From: Scleroderma bovista
Lineage: Eukaryota; Basidiomycota; Agaricomycetes; Boletales; Sclerodermataceae
Assembly (NCBI GenBank): GCA_037178675.1
Contig: JAYMGJ010000151.1
Location: forward strand, 1 to 64,000
DNA length: 64,000 nt
Reading direction: 5' to 3'
The notes under the pieces were generated by a model. It saw nothing but the letters and a program-made list of their open reading frames with translations, was not told the origin of the DNA and made no database searches. Shown here one piece after another: positions 1-11,221 of the stretch (position 1 is the first letter of the stretch; the number at the start of each line of letters is the position of its first letter). Both the position numbers and the translations under genes were made by a program.

Positions 1-3000
1 AGGCTGACCTCCCCCCCCTCCAGAGGAGGGCCCTGGGTCGGGGCCAACGCGGAGTGTCACACGCTTGGGCATCCGTTTCGTTCCTGGAGCGGGCATCTCC
101 CCGTCATCGTGCTTGTCCGCCAGGCGAAAACTACGTCGAACGCTCGGTGCGATCGCCTCTTGCCCTACTAACAATGGCGCACTGATGAGTTCTGTAGGTG
201 CCGCAGGGCTCACATCGACGATGTCCAGATCACACTGAAGGTACTCTTCCTGTGACCGAATCGTCCCAGGCGCGTCGAACTCGTACATCCGAGACAACGC
301 ATCTGGCAAGATATTCTCCTCGCCAGGCACATACAAAACTTCGAAATCAAATTCCGAGAGCCGTTCCATCCAGCGGGCTTGTCGCCCGGACAACCCCTTC
401 TGGTCAAGGATGTGAGTAAGGCTCTTGTGATCCGTCACCCATGTGAACTTAACACCTTGCAGGATATCGCGGTGGCGGAGCATGGTCTCCACGCCCGCCA
501 TTAACTCCTGTTCGTGTACGGGGTAGTTACGCTGGGCGGAAGACATCTTTGCCGAATAGAACGCAGCCACTCTGGCATGTTTCCAAGTGCGACCCTGGGC
601 GACTACACCTCCGATCCCATTACCACAAGCATCGGTCATAACCCAGATCGGGTCACGGTCCGGGCTGTAGTCGAGAGGTACACGGCAGTGTGGGGCGCAC
701 GCCGCGACATATCTCTTAACCGTCTCGAACGCGCGCTGCTCAGTATATCCCCACTGGTAAGGTCTTGTTTCGGCACAAGCCTCAGCTAACACCCCTAGTG
801 GGACGCGAACCTTGTAGATGTCCTCTGCCAAATATCCTACTGCCCCAACGAACCCTCTGCACAGAGTACGGTTCGTCGGCACCTTCCAGTTAACGACGCG
901 GTCAACCTTCTCAGGGTCCATCCGTATGCCGTCGTCGGTTACGACACGGCCGAGGATCTTAACCTCCTTACAGAGGAAACGGAGCTTTGTTTTACTCAGG
1001 TAAAGTTTCTCCTTTTGTAGGATTTGGAACACGGTGTTGATATGTTGTACATGCTCGTCAAGGGTGTCAGAGTAGATGATCGTGTCATCAAGATATACAT
1101 CCATGAAAACACCAATGTATTCACCGAATATATGGTTCATCAGAGCCTGGTACGTAGCCGGGGCGTTACAATCCCCCTGCTGGACCACATGACTGACCAT
1201 ATTCCCGTCAGGCGTGGTGACCGCCGTCCGCTCGACATGTTCCGGTATCACACGGATCTGCTCATATGCATCCTGCCCATCGATTATGGAACGGAAAGGC
1301 TTCTTCGCCACCCGCCGTAGGATGCCCTCCATATCAGGCATCGGGGAAGAGAGCTTACGCGTGTTTTTGTTTCGTTCACGCAAATCTACCACCACACGCA
1401 ACCGTATCGGTGTTCCAGGCTTGGTTATCAACAACATCGGGCAAGTGTTACGTGCAGTGGTAAGCTCCCAACGCCCGGATTTCAGATACGAGTTCTTTTT
1501 CTCAACCCACAAAGGTCGCAGGGCTTCCGGGCACCTAGAAGGCCGCCAAGGGTAAATCTTGCCCTCATCAATCAAAGGGATGGAATGGTTGATTGCCCTG
1601 AGCGGGGGCAGGGCGGTAACACCAGCTGGTGAACACAGCGGTTGAGCGAGCTCGCGCAGTTGTTCGCGCACCCTTTCCAGGCTGTCTTCGTACACTTCCG
1701 TGGCTCGCGACTCGAGCACGGATACCTGTGCGCCTCTCATCTCGAGGGGTTCTCTGCTACCAAGTACCACCCTAGGCGAGTTCAGTCCCACCAAGACTCG
1801 GTGTTGATATAAAAATGGCGTTCCCAGAATCATATCATAGTTCTGGAGATTAATAACGTCAAAATACCTCTTATAGTCTGTCCCTTGATACTGGAAACGG
1901 ACGCTCACACCGAAGTTCACCTTCGATCTGGAGCCTTGTACGGCAAGCTGTATGGTGAGTGGTTTCTCCAACATAACGCGCTCCAATCTCAGTTGCTCGA
2001 CAAGAGTCAAGGATACGAAGTCGGCCAAAGACCCCGTATCAATCAAAGCACGCGCGGGTTGTCCATTCACGTGCACTACGACTACAATCGGTTTAGGTAT
2101 AGTGCGCTTAAAGTCCCGCGTCACAGCCGCGTTTCTTTGTATAGCAGAAAACCTGCTAGACTGGGTAGGCCGTGCATGATGCAGCTCCAGAATACTAACA
2201 GAAATTTCACGTTCTATGGCATCAAACAATCGGCGTATGTCGTCGCCCACTCCCGACTCTATAACCTCATCGAGCGGGCCGACACGAAATCGTCGGACAC
2301 GTCGGTGATACCATCGGGCGACGTTGAAACGAGGGTTTTCAGTCTTATAGATTGGAAGGAGAACGCGAGTACGTGTTGTCGTATCGTCTATGACATATGC
2401 TGCTGTCTCTTCCTTACAGACGCAGGTAAATTGCGTATTCTCATCTATCGAGGCTCGCGGGTCGATAGACCTGATTAATCTTCCCAAAATTCGGTCCTCA
2501 ACCGGACGGCCCATAGGTAAATTGTATCCGATTCGCCGTTGTTCTAACCTACGAATTTCTTCGTCCGGCATCCCTTTCATTTGGCCTACAAGGCGCCAGT
2601 ACCACCTATCAATGTGAAAGTGGGGATTTCGTAACCATTTCGAGGGGACCAAGAGTCCATCCTCGAAAGGATACAGATCGTCCATCACGACATGAAAACC
2701 GTTCTTAATACGGTATACCCAGAATCGATCCCGTACATACACCGCCGGATCGTCGGGATCCTCCCCAGGGTAGCAAGTCGAGGCCAAGCGCCCTCTTGCC
2801 CGTTCACTGAGTGGTTCTCCAAAATCGGTAGGTAGCCTGCAGAACGGATATTTGTATGGGTACCATTCTGACACTTCACTCTCAGCGTCCTCTGACGACT
2901 CGTCTTCCTCACTAGCGTTTGCCGGCGTGGCAGGGAGTGTCTCGGTCTCGGTCAGTGAGTACTCATCGCTCACTAATTCAGGTAAATTCACCACGTCATT

Positions 3001-5589
3001 ACCATCGTCGTCCGAGTCGAACAGGTCCATTAAATTGATGTGTATCCCGGATGCGGATTTTTTTGACAGCTCCTGCTGACACTCTATGTCCCCGAAATCC
3101 AGTTCCACACCGTAGCTCGTTACCCCAGGAGGCGAGTCGTGTTTCGAGGCAGAAGCTACTTTATTTCGTTGGGGACAGTTTCGCGAGAAATGGCCGGCCC
3201 CACTGCAGATGAAGCACAGTCCTTCGGCCTTACGGCGCTCTTCCTCATCCTTACTCAATTTAGGACGAGAGGTTCGTTCCTTCTTTCTATAATTTGCGCG
3301 AGTATTGTTGGTCTCAGTCTTCGCCTTCGATGGCTTCTGACCAGAGAAATTGGATCGTTGTCGATCCTTACCCCTCCGTCCTCTCTGACGGTGGTGATTA
3401 CCCTTCTGGTGCGCGTCTCCCGTTTCTTCGGGCGTTGTAGCCGCACTTCTAACCACTGCGTTGTCATGGCGCTTAAATGGCTTACTTTCTTTAGGACCAG
3501 TCATAACAGACTTCGAGATTTCGATGATCTCGGCGGCCGCCACAACCTCCTTCAGAGTTGAGACCTCTGGGTTCAGTTTATCTCTCCAAAGATCGCGCTG
3601 GAACTCTTTTCGGAGACCCTTCCAAAACTTATCGACCTTCAAACGGTCGCTCCGTTCTCCGATAGTGTTCCACATCTGGTTCAACTCGTGTAAGTACTCC
3701 CTCACAGTCAAGCTATTCTGCGCGAACGCAGCTATCTTATCACGTTGTAGGTTACGATAATTTACTGGGAAGCAGTAATTAAACAGCCGCCTGAAGAACT
3801 CTCGAAGACGCCAACTGTACGGGTCTATGGCAACCTCTTCAGCATAAAAGGTTCGTCCCTTCCCGGTCAGATAATGAGCGATCATGAACACTTGCTTCTC
3901 GTCAGGGACATTACCGTCCTTTACATATGCAGTACCTTCCGTCATGAAGCGATGAAAGGCCTTTGAATCGGCCGACCCATCATACTTCAACGGCGGAACA
4001 GGCTTTAGCGTCATTTTTCGGGACTTTCGTCTCGATTTCCGTCTCGCTCTCCGAGACTCACTCCGTCTTCGACTACGGCCACGACGGCGATTACGACCAT
4101 GGTGTCTTCGCCTTCTTCTTGACGATCGAGAAACGGTGGACCTAGATGACGTAGACGACGAGTCCGTTCCACTGGAAGATGAGGACGTGGATGATGAGTT
4201 CGACGAAGAGTCGCTCGATTCATCATCGTCCGACGAACTACCCGATGAAGTCGTCGATGAGTTCGCACCCGCATCAGGCGGACTCGACCTTATCCGATGC
4301 TTCTTCCTCGTAGTTTTAGCTTCCTTGTCGAGGTGTTTAAAGGCTAACCCAATATAACTCTCAGGGTCAATTTGCTCGACAGGTTCCATGGCTTTGGGGG
4401 TGCGATAACGCTTCTGCGGTTTATCGCTCAAATTAATAGCCTTGTCTACCATCGCCTTTACCGGGCTCAGGTTCTTCCTTTCGGCAGTGTCCTTACGCCT
4501 TTCATTCTTGGACTGGTGTTTACTCTTAGTAGGCTGATCTAGTAGCGCTCGGGACTTTTTCTGCGAGGCCTCCGTCGGCGTAATTTTCTCCTTTCGTTTA
4601 GATGCTTTACGTGCGCGCTTGCCTTTGGGCTCGCGTCTATCCTTCTTAATAAAGTGGGTTTCGTCGCTTTCTTCTTCGGAGCTCTTAGTTGACGAATGCG
4701 CCAAGTTGTGTACTAGATTCCAGGATGCCAGGGCGGCCCTCTGTCCGTCCAGATCGAGGTCCTCGCTGACTTCAGAGAGGGCACCCCAGTTGCGCGGGTC
4801 AACACCCTTACCTTTGTCAAGAGCAGATGGCCCTTCGCCCTTAGAAATAGTCTCGCTTGTTTCATCGCTCTGCCTACCGGCGGGTTTATTTTTAAGCGCA
4901 ATTATTCGTTTATTGATCCTCACACGATCGTCAGGTGTCAGCTGCCTTTCGGCTTCGCGCACTGCGCGGTCTAATTCGACATCTAATGTCTCTTGATGAC
5001 GCCGTTTCTCGCACGACGTCTGTCTCGACTGTCTTCCCTTGCGACTAACTGTGGTCCAGCCTTGATTGCTGTCCATGTCATCTCTAACCTCCTTTCCTGG
5101 GGTAGGCGATGGCTCGGGCATGCCATTGTCGCTCAGTGACCCATCCGATCCGGATTCCGTATGGATCACGGCCATCACTTCTAGGTGAGTGGCTATAAGT
5201 GTGGGTTTTATGCTTACTGGTACCCTCAGGTCGTCAGGCATTACCGGCGAGCAGCGCTCCGAACCGGGACACACCGGCGAGGTACTCCTCAAGCCGGGCA
5301 CCGACGAGACGATTCTCAAATCGGGAGGCACCGATGAGACAGTTCTCAAATCGGGCAGTACCCCACATGCTTGCGTAGGGGTAGGGGGAGGCTCACGTCC
5401 GCAAACAACGTCGCTGTATCGTCGCGGGGTGGCTAAGTTCGGTCCTTCCTGTAAATCCTCACTTCTGGTGTCGGAGTCGGAAGGACGAGCGCTGATGGGT
5501 GGCTCAGCGATTTCTTGGTTCTTGGGGCTCGCAGGCAGTGAGTTTGCACGGGCGCGAGCATTTTTTCGGAGATTGTATCTCATAGACAT
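1..5589 (-). CDS. Gag-Pol polyprotein of a Ty3/gypsy retrotransposon, single frame, 3'-partial
   Basis: The reading frame starts at the ATG at 5589 (a second ATG follows two codons later) and is open for 1,863 codons to the window edge. Visible order: a charged, low-complexity N-terminus with a repeated PDLR..SSVP motif near residues 75-105; a Ser/Asp tract then an Arg/Ser-rich stretch (about 440-525); a retrotransposon Gag core (about 525-700); one CCHC knuckle, CFICSGAGHFSRNC, at about 792; an acidic linker of about 300 residues; an aspartic protease with DTGS at about 1184; reverse transcriptase with the YLDD box at 1499-1502; RNase H with TDACGNG near 1652. Integrase should follow outside. 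Gag and Pol are fused without a stop or frameshift, unlike G1 and G3. The product would act in cytoplasmic particles, copying the element RNA into DNA. Domain assignment is from motifs; the intact frame is seen directly. Confidence 0.93.
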   Translation of the reverse strand, partial: MSMRYNLRKNARARANSLPASPKNQEIAEPPISARPSDSDTRSEDLQEGPNLATPRRYSDVVCGREPPPTPTQACGVLPDLRTVSSVPPDLRIVSSVPGLRSTSPVCPGSERCSPVMPDDLRVPVSIKPTLIATHLEVMAVIHTESGSDGSLSDNGMPEPSPTPGKEVRDDMDSNQGWTTVSRKGRQSRQTSCEKRRHQETLDVELDRAVREAERQLTPDDRVRINKRIIALKNKPAGRQSDETSETISKGEGPSALDKGKGVDPRNWGALSEVSEDLDLDGQRAALASWNLVHNLAHSSTKSSEEESDETHFIKKDRREPKGKRARKASKRKEKITPTEASQKKSRALLDQPTKSKHQSKNERRKDTAERKNLSPVKAMVDKAINLSDKPQKRYRTPKAMEPVEQIDPESYIGLAFKHLDKEAKTTRKKHRIRSSPPDAGANSSTTSSGSSSDDDESSDSSSNSSSTSSSSSGTDSSSTSSRSTVSRSSRRRRRHHGRNRRRGRSRRRSESRRARRKSRRKSRKMTLKPVPPLKYDGSADSKAFHRFMTEGTAYVKDGNVPDEKQVFMIAHYLTGKGRTFYAEEVAIDPYSWRLREFFRRLFNYCFPVNYRNLQRDKIAAFAQNSLTVREYLHELNQMWNTIGERSDRLKVDKFWKGLRKEFQRDLWRDKLNPEVSTLKEVVAAAEIIEISKSVMTGPKESKPFKRHDNAVVRSAATTPEETGDAHQKGNHHRQRGRRGKDRQRSNFSGQKPSKAKTETNNTRANYRKKERTSRPKLSKDEEERRKAEGLCFICSGAGHFSRNCPQRNKVASASKHDSPPGVTSYGVELDFGDIECQQELSKKSASGIHINLMDLFDSDDDGNDVVNLPELVSDEYSLTETETLPATPANASEEDESSEDAESEVSEWYPYKYPFCRLPTDFGEPLSERARGRLASTCYPGEDPDDPAVYVRDRFWVYRIKNGFHVVMDDLYPFEDGLLVPSKWLRNPHFHIDRWYWRLVGQMKGMPDEEIRRLEQRRIGYNLPMGRPVEDRILGRLIRSIDPRASIDENTQFTCVCKEETAAYVIDDTTTRTRVLLPIYKTENPRFNVARWYHRRVRRFRVGPLDEVIESGVGDDIRRLFDAIEREISVSILELHHARPTQSSRFSAIQRNAAVTRDFKRTIPKPIVVVVHVNGQPARALIDTGSLADFVSLTLVEQLRLERVMLEKPLTIQLAVQGSRSKVNFGVSVRFQYQGTDYKRYFDVINLQNYDMILGTPFLYQHRVLVGLNSPRVVLGSREPLEMRGAQVSVLESRATEVYEDSLERVREQLRELAQPLCSPAGVTALPPLRAINHSIPLIDEGKIYPWRPSRCPEALRPLWVEKKNSYLKSGRWELTTARNTCPMLLITKPGTPIRLRVVVDLRERNKNTRKLSSPMPDMEGILRRVAKKPFRSIIDGQDAYEQIRVIPEHVERTAVTTPDGNMVSHVVQQGDCNAPATYQALMNHIFGEYIGVFMDVYLDDTIIYSDTLDEHVQHINTVFQILQKEKLYLSKTKLRFLCKEVKILGRVVTDDGIRMDPEKVDRVVNWKVPTNRTLCRGFVGAVGYLAEDIYKVRVPLGVLAEACAETRPYQWGYTEQRAFETVKRYVAACAPHCRVPLDYSPDRDPIWVMTDACGNGIGGVVAQGRTWKHARVAAFYSAKMSSAQRNYPVHEQELMAGVETMLRHRDILQGVKFTWVTDHKSLTHILDQKGLSGRQARWMERLSEFDFEVLYVPGEENILPDALSRMYEFDAPGTIRSQEEYLQCDLDIVDVSPAAPTELISAPLLVGQEAIAPSVRRSFRLADKHDDGEMPAPGTKRMPKRVTLRVGPDPGPSSGGGGGQP

Positions 5590-5762
5590 TTTTATATGTT
5601 AGGTTATAAGTGGCAAAGAGTTTTTAATGAGTTAGATGAAGTGCAGTGGCGTACCCTTGGTCGTACGGCGGATGATCAGTCCTCGTCGAGTTGTCAGGAA
5701 GCGCGACCGTGGGGTTTTAGAGGAGTAGAGAAGAGAGTAGAGTGTGGTCTAGGGTAAAAATA

Positions 5763-5998
5763 TGTGACGGTTGACCAGTAGTTTGTACTATGGACAACGG
5801 CACACGAAGATCTTATGCTCGAGTTACCAGACCAAATTCTGATATTGAGAAAAGACCGAAGGGAACATTTACAACGGGAGCGACTATTTATACGGTACTA
5901 CGGGAGGATACGGAGTAGAGATATTGGATGGCGACATACGTCTAATATATGTATGACACTCGGCCGACTGTGATGGCCTAAATGGTTCAGCCGTCACA
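5763..5998 (-). repeat. 5' LTR of G0 (236 bp)
   Basis: The segment starts TGTGACGG and ends CCGTCACA on the plus strand, a perfect 8-bp terminal inverted repeat of the TG...CA type expected of LTRs. It lies upstream of the G0 Gag-Pol ATG on the coding strand. The outer flank is CTTGT; the partner LTR is outside the window. Confidence 0.85.
5884..5892 (-). promoter_or_regulatory. TATA box of the G0 LTR
   Basis: TATAAATAG on the minus strand, about 120 nt before the LTR end. It is the only good TATA box in the LTR and lies where a U3/R boundary is expected. Confidence 0.6.
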
Positions 5999-7225
5999 CT
6001 TGTTCACCGCAACCATGAGGCATCCACGGTCCGCCACCTAGTACCGGTACTCCTTCGTAGTCCTTGACCGTCTCATTTCACTAATGATTGATCACCGTGA
6101 TCGTGACTTTTCGTATCCTGCATGTGGTGGCGCTGGTTGTGGACCCGCCAGGCACCTGGTAGATAGTCTCCCGTAGGCAACCCTCAAAATTTGAAGGAAT
6201 AGATAGTCTCTCACAGCCCACCGTCCTTCGCCACTGACCGGAATACTTCAACTGCTTTCATGCGCCACTCCGCATTTGTTCCTCACGCTCACCTGCGTCC
6301 CCCTAGCATATCAATTTCTTAGTCTGTTTCCCTCCAAGTCGGCGCCCCAATCGGACCACCACGACCTTGTGCCCATACACCCCCACGCTTGCTACATTCA
6401 TATCATAACAAAGCGGGTCATATCCTGCTATTGTCGTACCCCTCCTCAGCGTCATCAGGGTTGAAATCGGGATCATCATGGACGCGTTCAGTACCCTGGT
6501 CACGGGCCTCATCATTTTTACTGCTACTCCCTAGTTCCTTACGATGTCCAAAGCCCTCCGGAGGTGTCACTTCGTCTTGCGCACCTATCCGTGCATGATA
6601 CGCACAGTGCTATTGGGAATCGAAATCATCCAGTGGTCTTCCGTCTTCCCTATCAGCTACTATACCCTGCTATCTTTTTTGATCGACCTGAGACTCACCA
6701 GGACTGGCGGCCAGCTTGCTCGAGTATGGAACACTCGTGTTTATGGCGATTGCGATGCAATGGTAGTAATCTCTCGTCACAACTTCAAACTTGCTATCGT
6801 GTTTCGCGTAGGAGAGAACGATGGCGTCACCGATTGGGCTTCGACCGGGGACAAGAAGTCCATGTACTCGTAAGCAAAATTTCATTGTGTGGCCCTAGTT
6901 CCTTCGAAAACCACTTTCCAGACCCAGGCTGGCAATAGACCAACGCCCATTTAGTTGTAATAGAACTCAAAAACAGAAATCGATCCTCCTACCCCAATGC
7001 TGTCCGAGGACTCTGATCTGGCTCAGCGTTATCTGGTCAACTTTGTATATGGTATAACTGTTTCACGCTACTGGCGCCGTGTATACGACAACGCTTTTCG
7101 TCGCGATGCACCTGGCCAACTTATCGCCAGCAAACACTAGGGCAGTTATTTGGCAAGCCTCATATATTTCAGCTGGTGCAGAACTCGTGTGACATTATTT
7201 CGACCGCCTAAAGACGTCTGCCTCC
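5999..7225. other. Region without a recognisable gene
   Basis: About 1.2 kb of moderately GC-rich sequence between the G0 LTR and the sedolisin relic. Several open stretches of 60-125 codons exist on both strands, but none shows a family motif and they overlap each other, so I call no gene. It may hold 5' or promoter remains of the downstream peptidase gene. Confidence 0.4.
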
Positions 7226-9503
7226 TTGCACATTGAAGCTTGTGTCTCTACTCACACTGCCTTCCTTGCGAATGCCGCATCCTCGTATACGAGATGCAAG
7301 CATAATGCCTTCAGGCCATTCCTTATGGTTAGGTAAAGTATGCTCCCGCTCCTCCTGACCATGTCTTGGAGTTCAATGTCGCCCTTCCTCAACCATATTT
7401 CCCGATTCTAGAGCAGCATATTGGGAGATCAGTGACCCAAACCACGATTGAAAGAGGAGACCCTTGTTCTCATGGTGCCCCATCACGACACACTCCATAA
7501 GTGGACGAATGGTTGGCCTCAGATGAGATATCCGAACAGCACCTCTCTCGATCGTCTGCCCAGATTGGGTAACTGTTCGAATCCCTGTCAGTCTCGCCGA
7601 GGAAATGCTTGATAAGGTAAGAACGGTTTCTATTGAACTTTGTCGTTTGCGTGCTTAACCTACTTCTCCAGAAATACCACATCTTCGGTCATACTCAAAC
7701 GGGTGAAAGCATTACTAGAACAGCCAGTTACGAGCTGCCGGAGACCTTGCATGAGCATATCGAATTCATTCAATCCACCACGATGTTTACCCGCTAGATC
7801 GCCACACATTTGAGTGTGGAAGCTCGGTTGCTGTCTGTCCCAACCCACAACGGTACGATCACAGGTCCAGCTTGCAATCCAGTTGACGGCTCCTGTAACA
7901 CCACTGTACGTGTCAGCCATCATTATGCTCTTGCCACGCGTTCATATTCGTTTGGAAGTTGGCGCCCTCGCACGCTGTTGACTATAATAGTATCTGCGAC
8001 CAATGGCAACAACATAGCTGTTTCGGGATTTTTCAAAAACTACGCGAGCGTTAAGGCTCTCCAGGATTATTACGCAGCGGTGAATCCTGCAGTGTATGGT
8101 TCACGTTTCTGAGTATAAATGGTAAGATTGGCTTTACCATGTTACCACATTGGTGGAATTAACTTCTGTAGATGTCGTGGACATTCCAAATGTGATGAGC
8201 ATATAAGGGAATGTAGACAGCCAGATTGCATTCGGTTTGGCCTACCCAACACCTGCATACTAGTAGGTATGCCTTCATTCCATTTTGATGCAGCAGTATC
8301 AAAGAATACCAATGAGCCATGTCACCGTGCATTCATTCCTGCACTGTTTATTCAGCTATCTTGACTCAGATGACAGTAGTTGGACTACATGTTGTCTGGG
8401 GACATTCTCCCTCAGATGATCTCCACTAGTTACAATGAACCCGAAGAGACAGGTGTGCATTGGCTTTGCATTGTCACCCGGGCAGATGATGTTACTCGTC
8501 CTATCAGTCCCTGAATCATATACACGCTGCATGTGTGTGGGGCTAAGTGATCTTGGTCCTCATGGTGTTTCTATTGTGTTTGCTTCCGGTGATTTTGGGG
8601 TTGGTAATGATGCTCTCTGATCTGGTGACTCAAAAATGCTTTATTAATGATGGTCAAAATAAGACAATGCCAACTTTCCCTGCTTCTTGTCCATAGTGGG
8701 TTGGTTTTATACCAGTTGGGTGTAAACTGATGATGCCTCTAGCAGTGCCACAGCGGTTGACGGTACCAAGCATGTACTGGAAGTGACATCCGCCTTCTCA
8801 GAGGGAGGTTTCAGTAACTATGTAGGTTTGCATACATCCCTCATGTTAATCTAGGGGTTTACTTACTAACAGTTCGACCACCCTTTGTATCAATGCAATG
8901 CAGTCCCAAAGTATTTGGAATCCCTGGGCAACAATACCTACAAGGTCATGTTTAATTGGCCCGTACTTTTCTGAATAATGATGGAATAAAACACCTATTT
9001 CACAACAGCAGAGACGTGTAAGCTCACTCATGTCGTGGATAGCCCTCAAGCTCACATGTCCCTGACATGTCGCTGCTTGAACACTAGATATATGATCTTT
9101 TATGGATGCTGCTCTCTCACCGGAGTTGGTGGAACTTCCACATCCTCTCCTGCCTTCGCAGCAATTGTTTTGATGCTCAATGATGCATGCATCAACACCA
9201 AGGAAGTCAAGCCTTGGGCTTCTTGAATCCATGGTTATATTTTACTGGTTTCAAAGCCATGAACAACATTACAGAGGGCAACAACCCAGGATGTGACATA
9301 AGGTTTCCATAGTAAATATTGTGCAGTTGGAGGCTTGTTCGAATGGTTAACATGGCATTGATACTAGGCAAGCTGAGGGTTGGGACACTGGTAAGTGTTC
9401 ACATAGTTGTTGGCTTGCACAGCCTCAGATTTTGGTTTCTAGTCACTGGTTTTGGTGCTCTTGATTTCAAGAAGCTGAGGGAATTGGCATTGGCTCTAAC
9501 TTG
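7226..9503 (+). pseudogene. Sedolisin / tripeptidyl-peptidase (S53 family) pseudogene
   Basis: Family segments occur in the right order but in different frames. Pro-domain pieces: PDHVLEFNVALPQPYFPILE near 7355-7415, APHHDTLHKVDEWLAS-like near 7480-7520, VTVRIPVSLAEEMLDK ending near 7616, then an intron (gtaagaac at 7617 to ctccag at 7671) and YHIFGHTQTGESITRTASYE. Catalytic domain: AVSGFFKNYASVKALQDYY (about 8010-8080), VDSQIAFGLAYPTPA (about 8213-8258, with the Asp of the E..LD motif), the oxyanion-region ASGDFGVG (about 8580-8610), the nucleophile motif GGTSTSSP (about 9127-9150), FLNPWLYFTGFKAMNNITEG, and after a second intron (gtaagtg...tctag) TGFGALDFKKLREL. At least six frameshifts or stops separate these, and the start is unclear (a possible former signal peptide near 7230 lacks ATG). 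S53 enzymes are secreted acid peptidases in fungi; this copy cannot encode one. The catalytic Ser and oxyanion Asp codons survive. Confidence 0.9.
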
Positions 9504-9786
9504 ACAATCCATATGAACAACCTTGAGTTTTCTCGAACAGACATCACACCTATATATAAAGTGTGACCTTTTAGAAGATGTTGATTGCTAGCCATGTTGA
9601 ACTCAGGTAACCTCTCGGCATAGGATCAGTCCACTGCAAAAAAATGGGTATACTTAACTGTCCCATATCAAGGATAAGCAAATATATCCCTGACAAGCCA
9701 GCCAGATCGCCCTAGGTCACAGTTGTCCAACAAATGTCTAGTGGGAAATGTGTTGCTTGTCTTGGAATGATGTGCCTTGGCAATGC
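9504..9786. other. Spacer between sedolisin relic and element A1
   Basis: About 280 bp with no open frame of note. A TATATATAAAG-like run near 9551 is the only motif seen. It is probably the former 3' flank of the peptidase gene. Confidence 0.4.
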
Positions 9787-11221
9787 TGTGAGTCAAAGTG
9801 TGGATTTGGGTCGGAGTAATAACCCAAACACAACACCAACAAAGGACTATGAAAAAGTGCGAGTGGTGGATTACCTCCACAGTGTCCAGAGAGGATGTGC
9901 TGAGGAAGGGGGAAGGGGATCTACACCAACAGGGTGATGCAGACAATGATGCAGGATACTCCTGGGGTACAGGAGCAATAGATGACGAAGGGGATAGGGG
10001 TCTGGACTCTTCCTAAAGCCTAGGAAGTGTCAAAGCGGGGATTGGGGTGACTAGGACTGAAGTAGCAATACTACACCTAGAGGTTGGTGCAGCAAAGGGG
10101 CAGAGGGGGCTCCTGACATCCAGAAGCAATGGAAGATATGACTGGATATGACAGGCTAGACTCTGCTTGAGCCTAGAGAAATAGAATGGATCTTGAATAG
10201 ACTTGAATAAAACTTGACAATATCAGAGTCTTTAGACCTTCACTGAAGCCTACAAGACTCAAAGAGCTGAGGGGATACTGATTGAGAGAGTCTGAGAGAG
10301 GGATAATTTCGTGCAATTGGGTCTCTCCTCACTGGGCTGAGCCCAGGGGTTTAAATACATGGGGGGCACAGCATTAAAGTACAAAAAGAGAAGGGAGTAA
10401 GCAGAATTTGTCAAGGATTGGTAAGGGATTGGTAAGAACTTTGTAAGGAGTTTGTAAGCAATCAGTAAGCAAGGGATAAGCAGGAATGAGTAAGCATAGG
10501 GAGCATGAATAAGCTGCTGAGTAAAGGAATGAGTAAGCTGCATGACAAGATTGATTGGTAAGGGAGTGAGTCATCAGCTGAGTAATATACCAAAAATGCA
10601 AAAGGGATAGAGTAATACTGATGACAAGAGAGCATCAGTAAGCAAGGGATGAGTCACTGCACAGCAGAAGGAGTCATTGATGCACAGCCTAAGAAGTTTG
10701 ATGGGGGGGCTGTGTACCATGAGTCAGGAATTTGATGGGACAACAATGGGAAAGATCTGAGATAAATAGGGGGATTGATCCGAGACAAAACAGACACAAG
10801 AAGGGTACCAGGGGTCCAGAGGCCTTTTGGGGGGTCAGCATACACTAAGGTATAGTGCATGTGTTCTAGCGCCGCTGAAGCACAACCATGGGCTCCCTTG
10901 ACAAGCTCTCTTCTGGGAAAGCACGAGAGAGGGTTCTTCTTCCTAATAGCACTATAAAGTGGGGGCATAACTGTCATGGTGCTGGGGGACGTCCTCTGAA
11001 AGTGGGGAAGTGGATAGAGTATTGAATTCAACGCATCCAGGGAAGCGAGACAAATGACAGAGGAAGATGGACATGGCAAGTATCTGGGAGGAAGGGACCA
11101 TAGGGTGAGGGCTCAGGGGACACAGAGATGACCAGAGAAGACATCTCAAGCTTGACAATAAACCTAAGATGACCAAAGTACGTCCTTGATGCAGGACTGA
11201 CAAGGAGAACACACTGACCGA
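9787..11221 (-). mobile_element. Element A1: truncated 2-kb LTR-like element
   Basis: Begins TGTGAGTCAAAG and matches A2, A3 and A4 for about 1.43 kb, then stops abruptly where element B1 begins (TGTGCGCC at 11222). The remaining third of the A sequence is missing. The sense strand is minus, because the TATTTAAA box and the family reading frame read that way. The A/B join is not a simple insertion: the 4 bp left of B1 (CCGA) do not recur at its right end (GTGG). Confidence 0.8.

Larger units (their letters stand above)
1..5998 (-). mobile_element. Ty3/gypsy LTR retrotransposon G0, 5' part (cut by window edge)
   Basis: Read on the minus strand this is the 5' LTR (5998 down to 5763), a leader of about 170 nt and one very long Gag-Pol frame that leaves the window at position 1. 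The integrase end and 3' LTR lie outside, so no target duplication can be checked. The frame has no stop and the LTR has perfect 8-bp inverted ends, so this copy looks young and possibly active. The leader next to the LTR does not match the LTR's own predicted RNA start, unlike G1 and G3, and I could not assign a tRNA primer. Confidence 0.93.

Noticed and set aside
1..5600. Many plus-strand open frames of 60-200 codons
   Set aside because: They are shadows of the single minus-strand Gag-Pol frame, which has all the domain motifs and simply lacks a stop within the window.
5741..5762. Self-priming or tRNA primer site for G0
   Set aside because: The sequence next to the LTR has no good complement in the LTR near the expected RNA start, and only a weak resemblance to a tRNA D-arm.
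6276..6938. Overlapping frames of 60-125 codons on both strands
   Set aside because: No recognisable motif, mutually overlapping, no consistent intron model.
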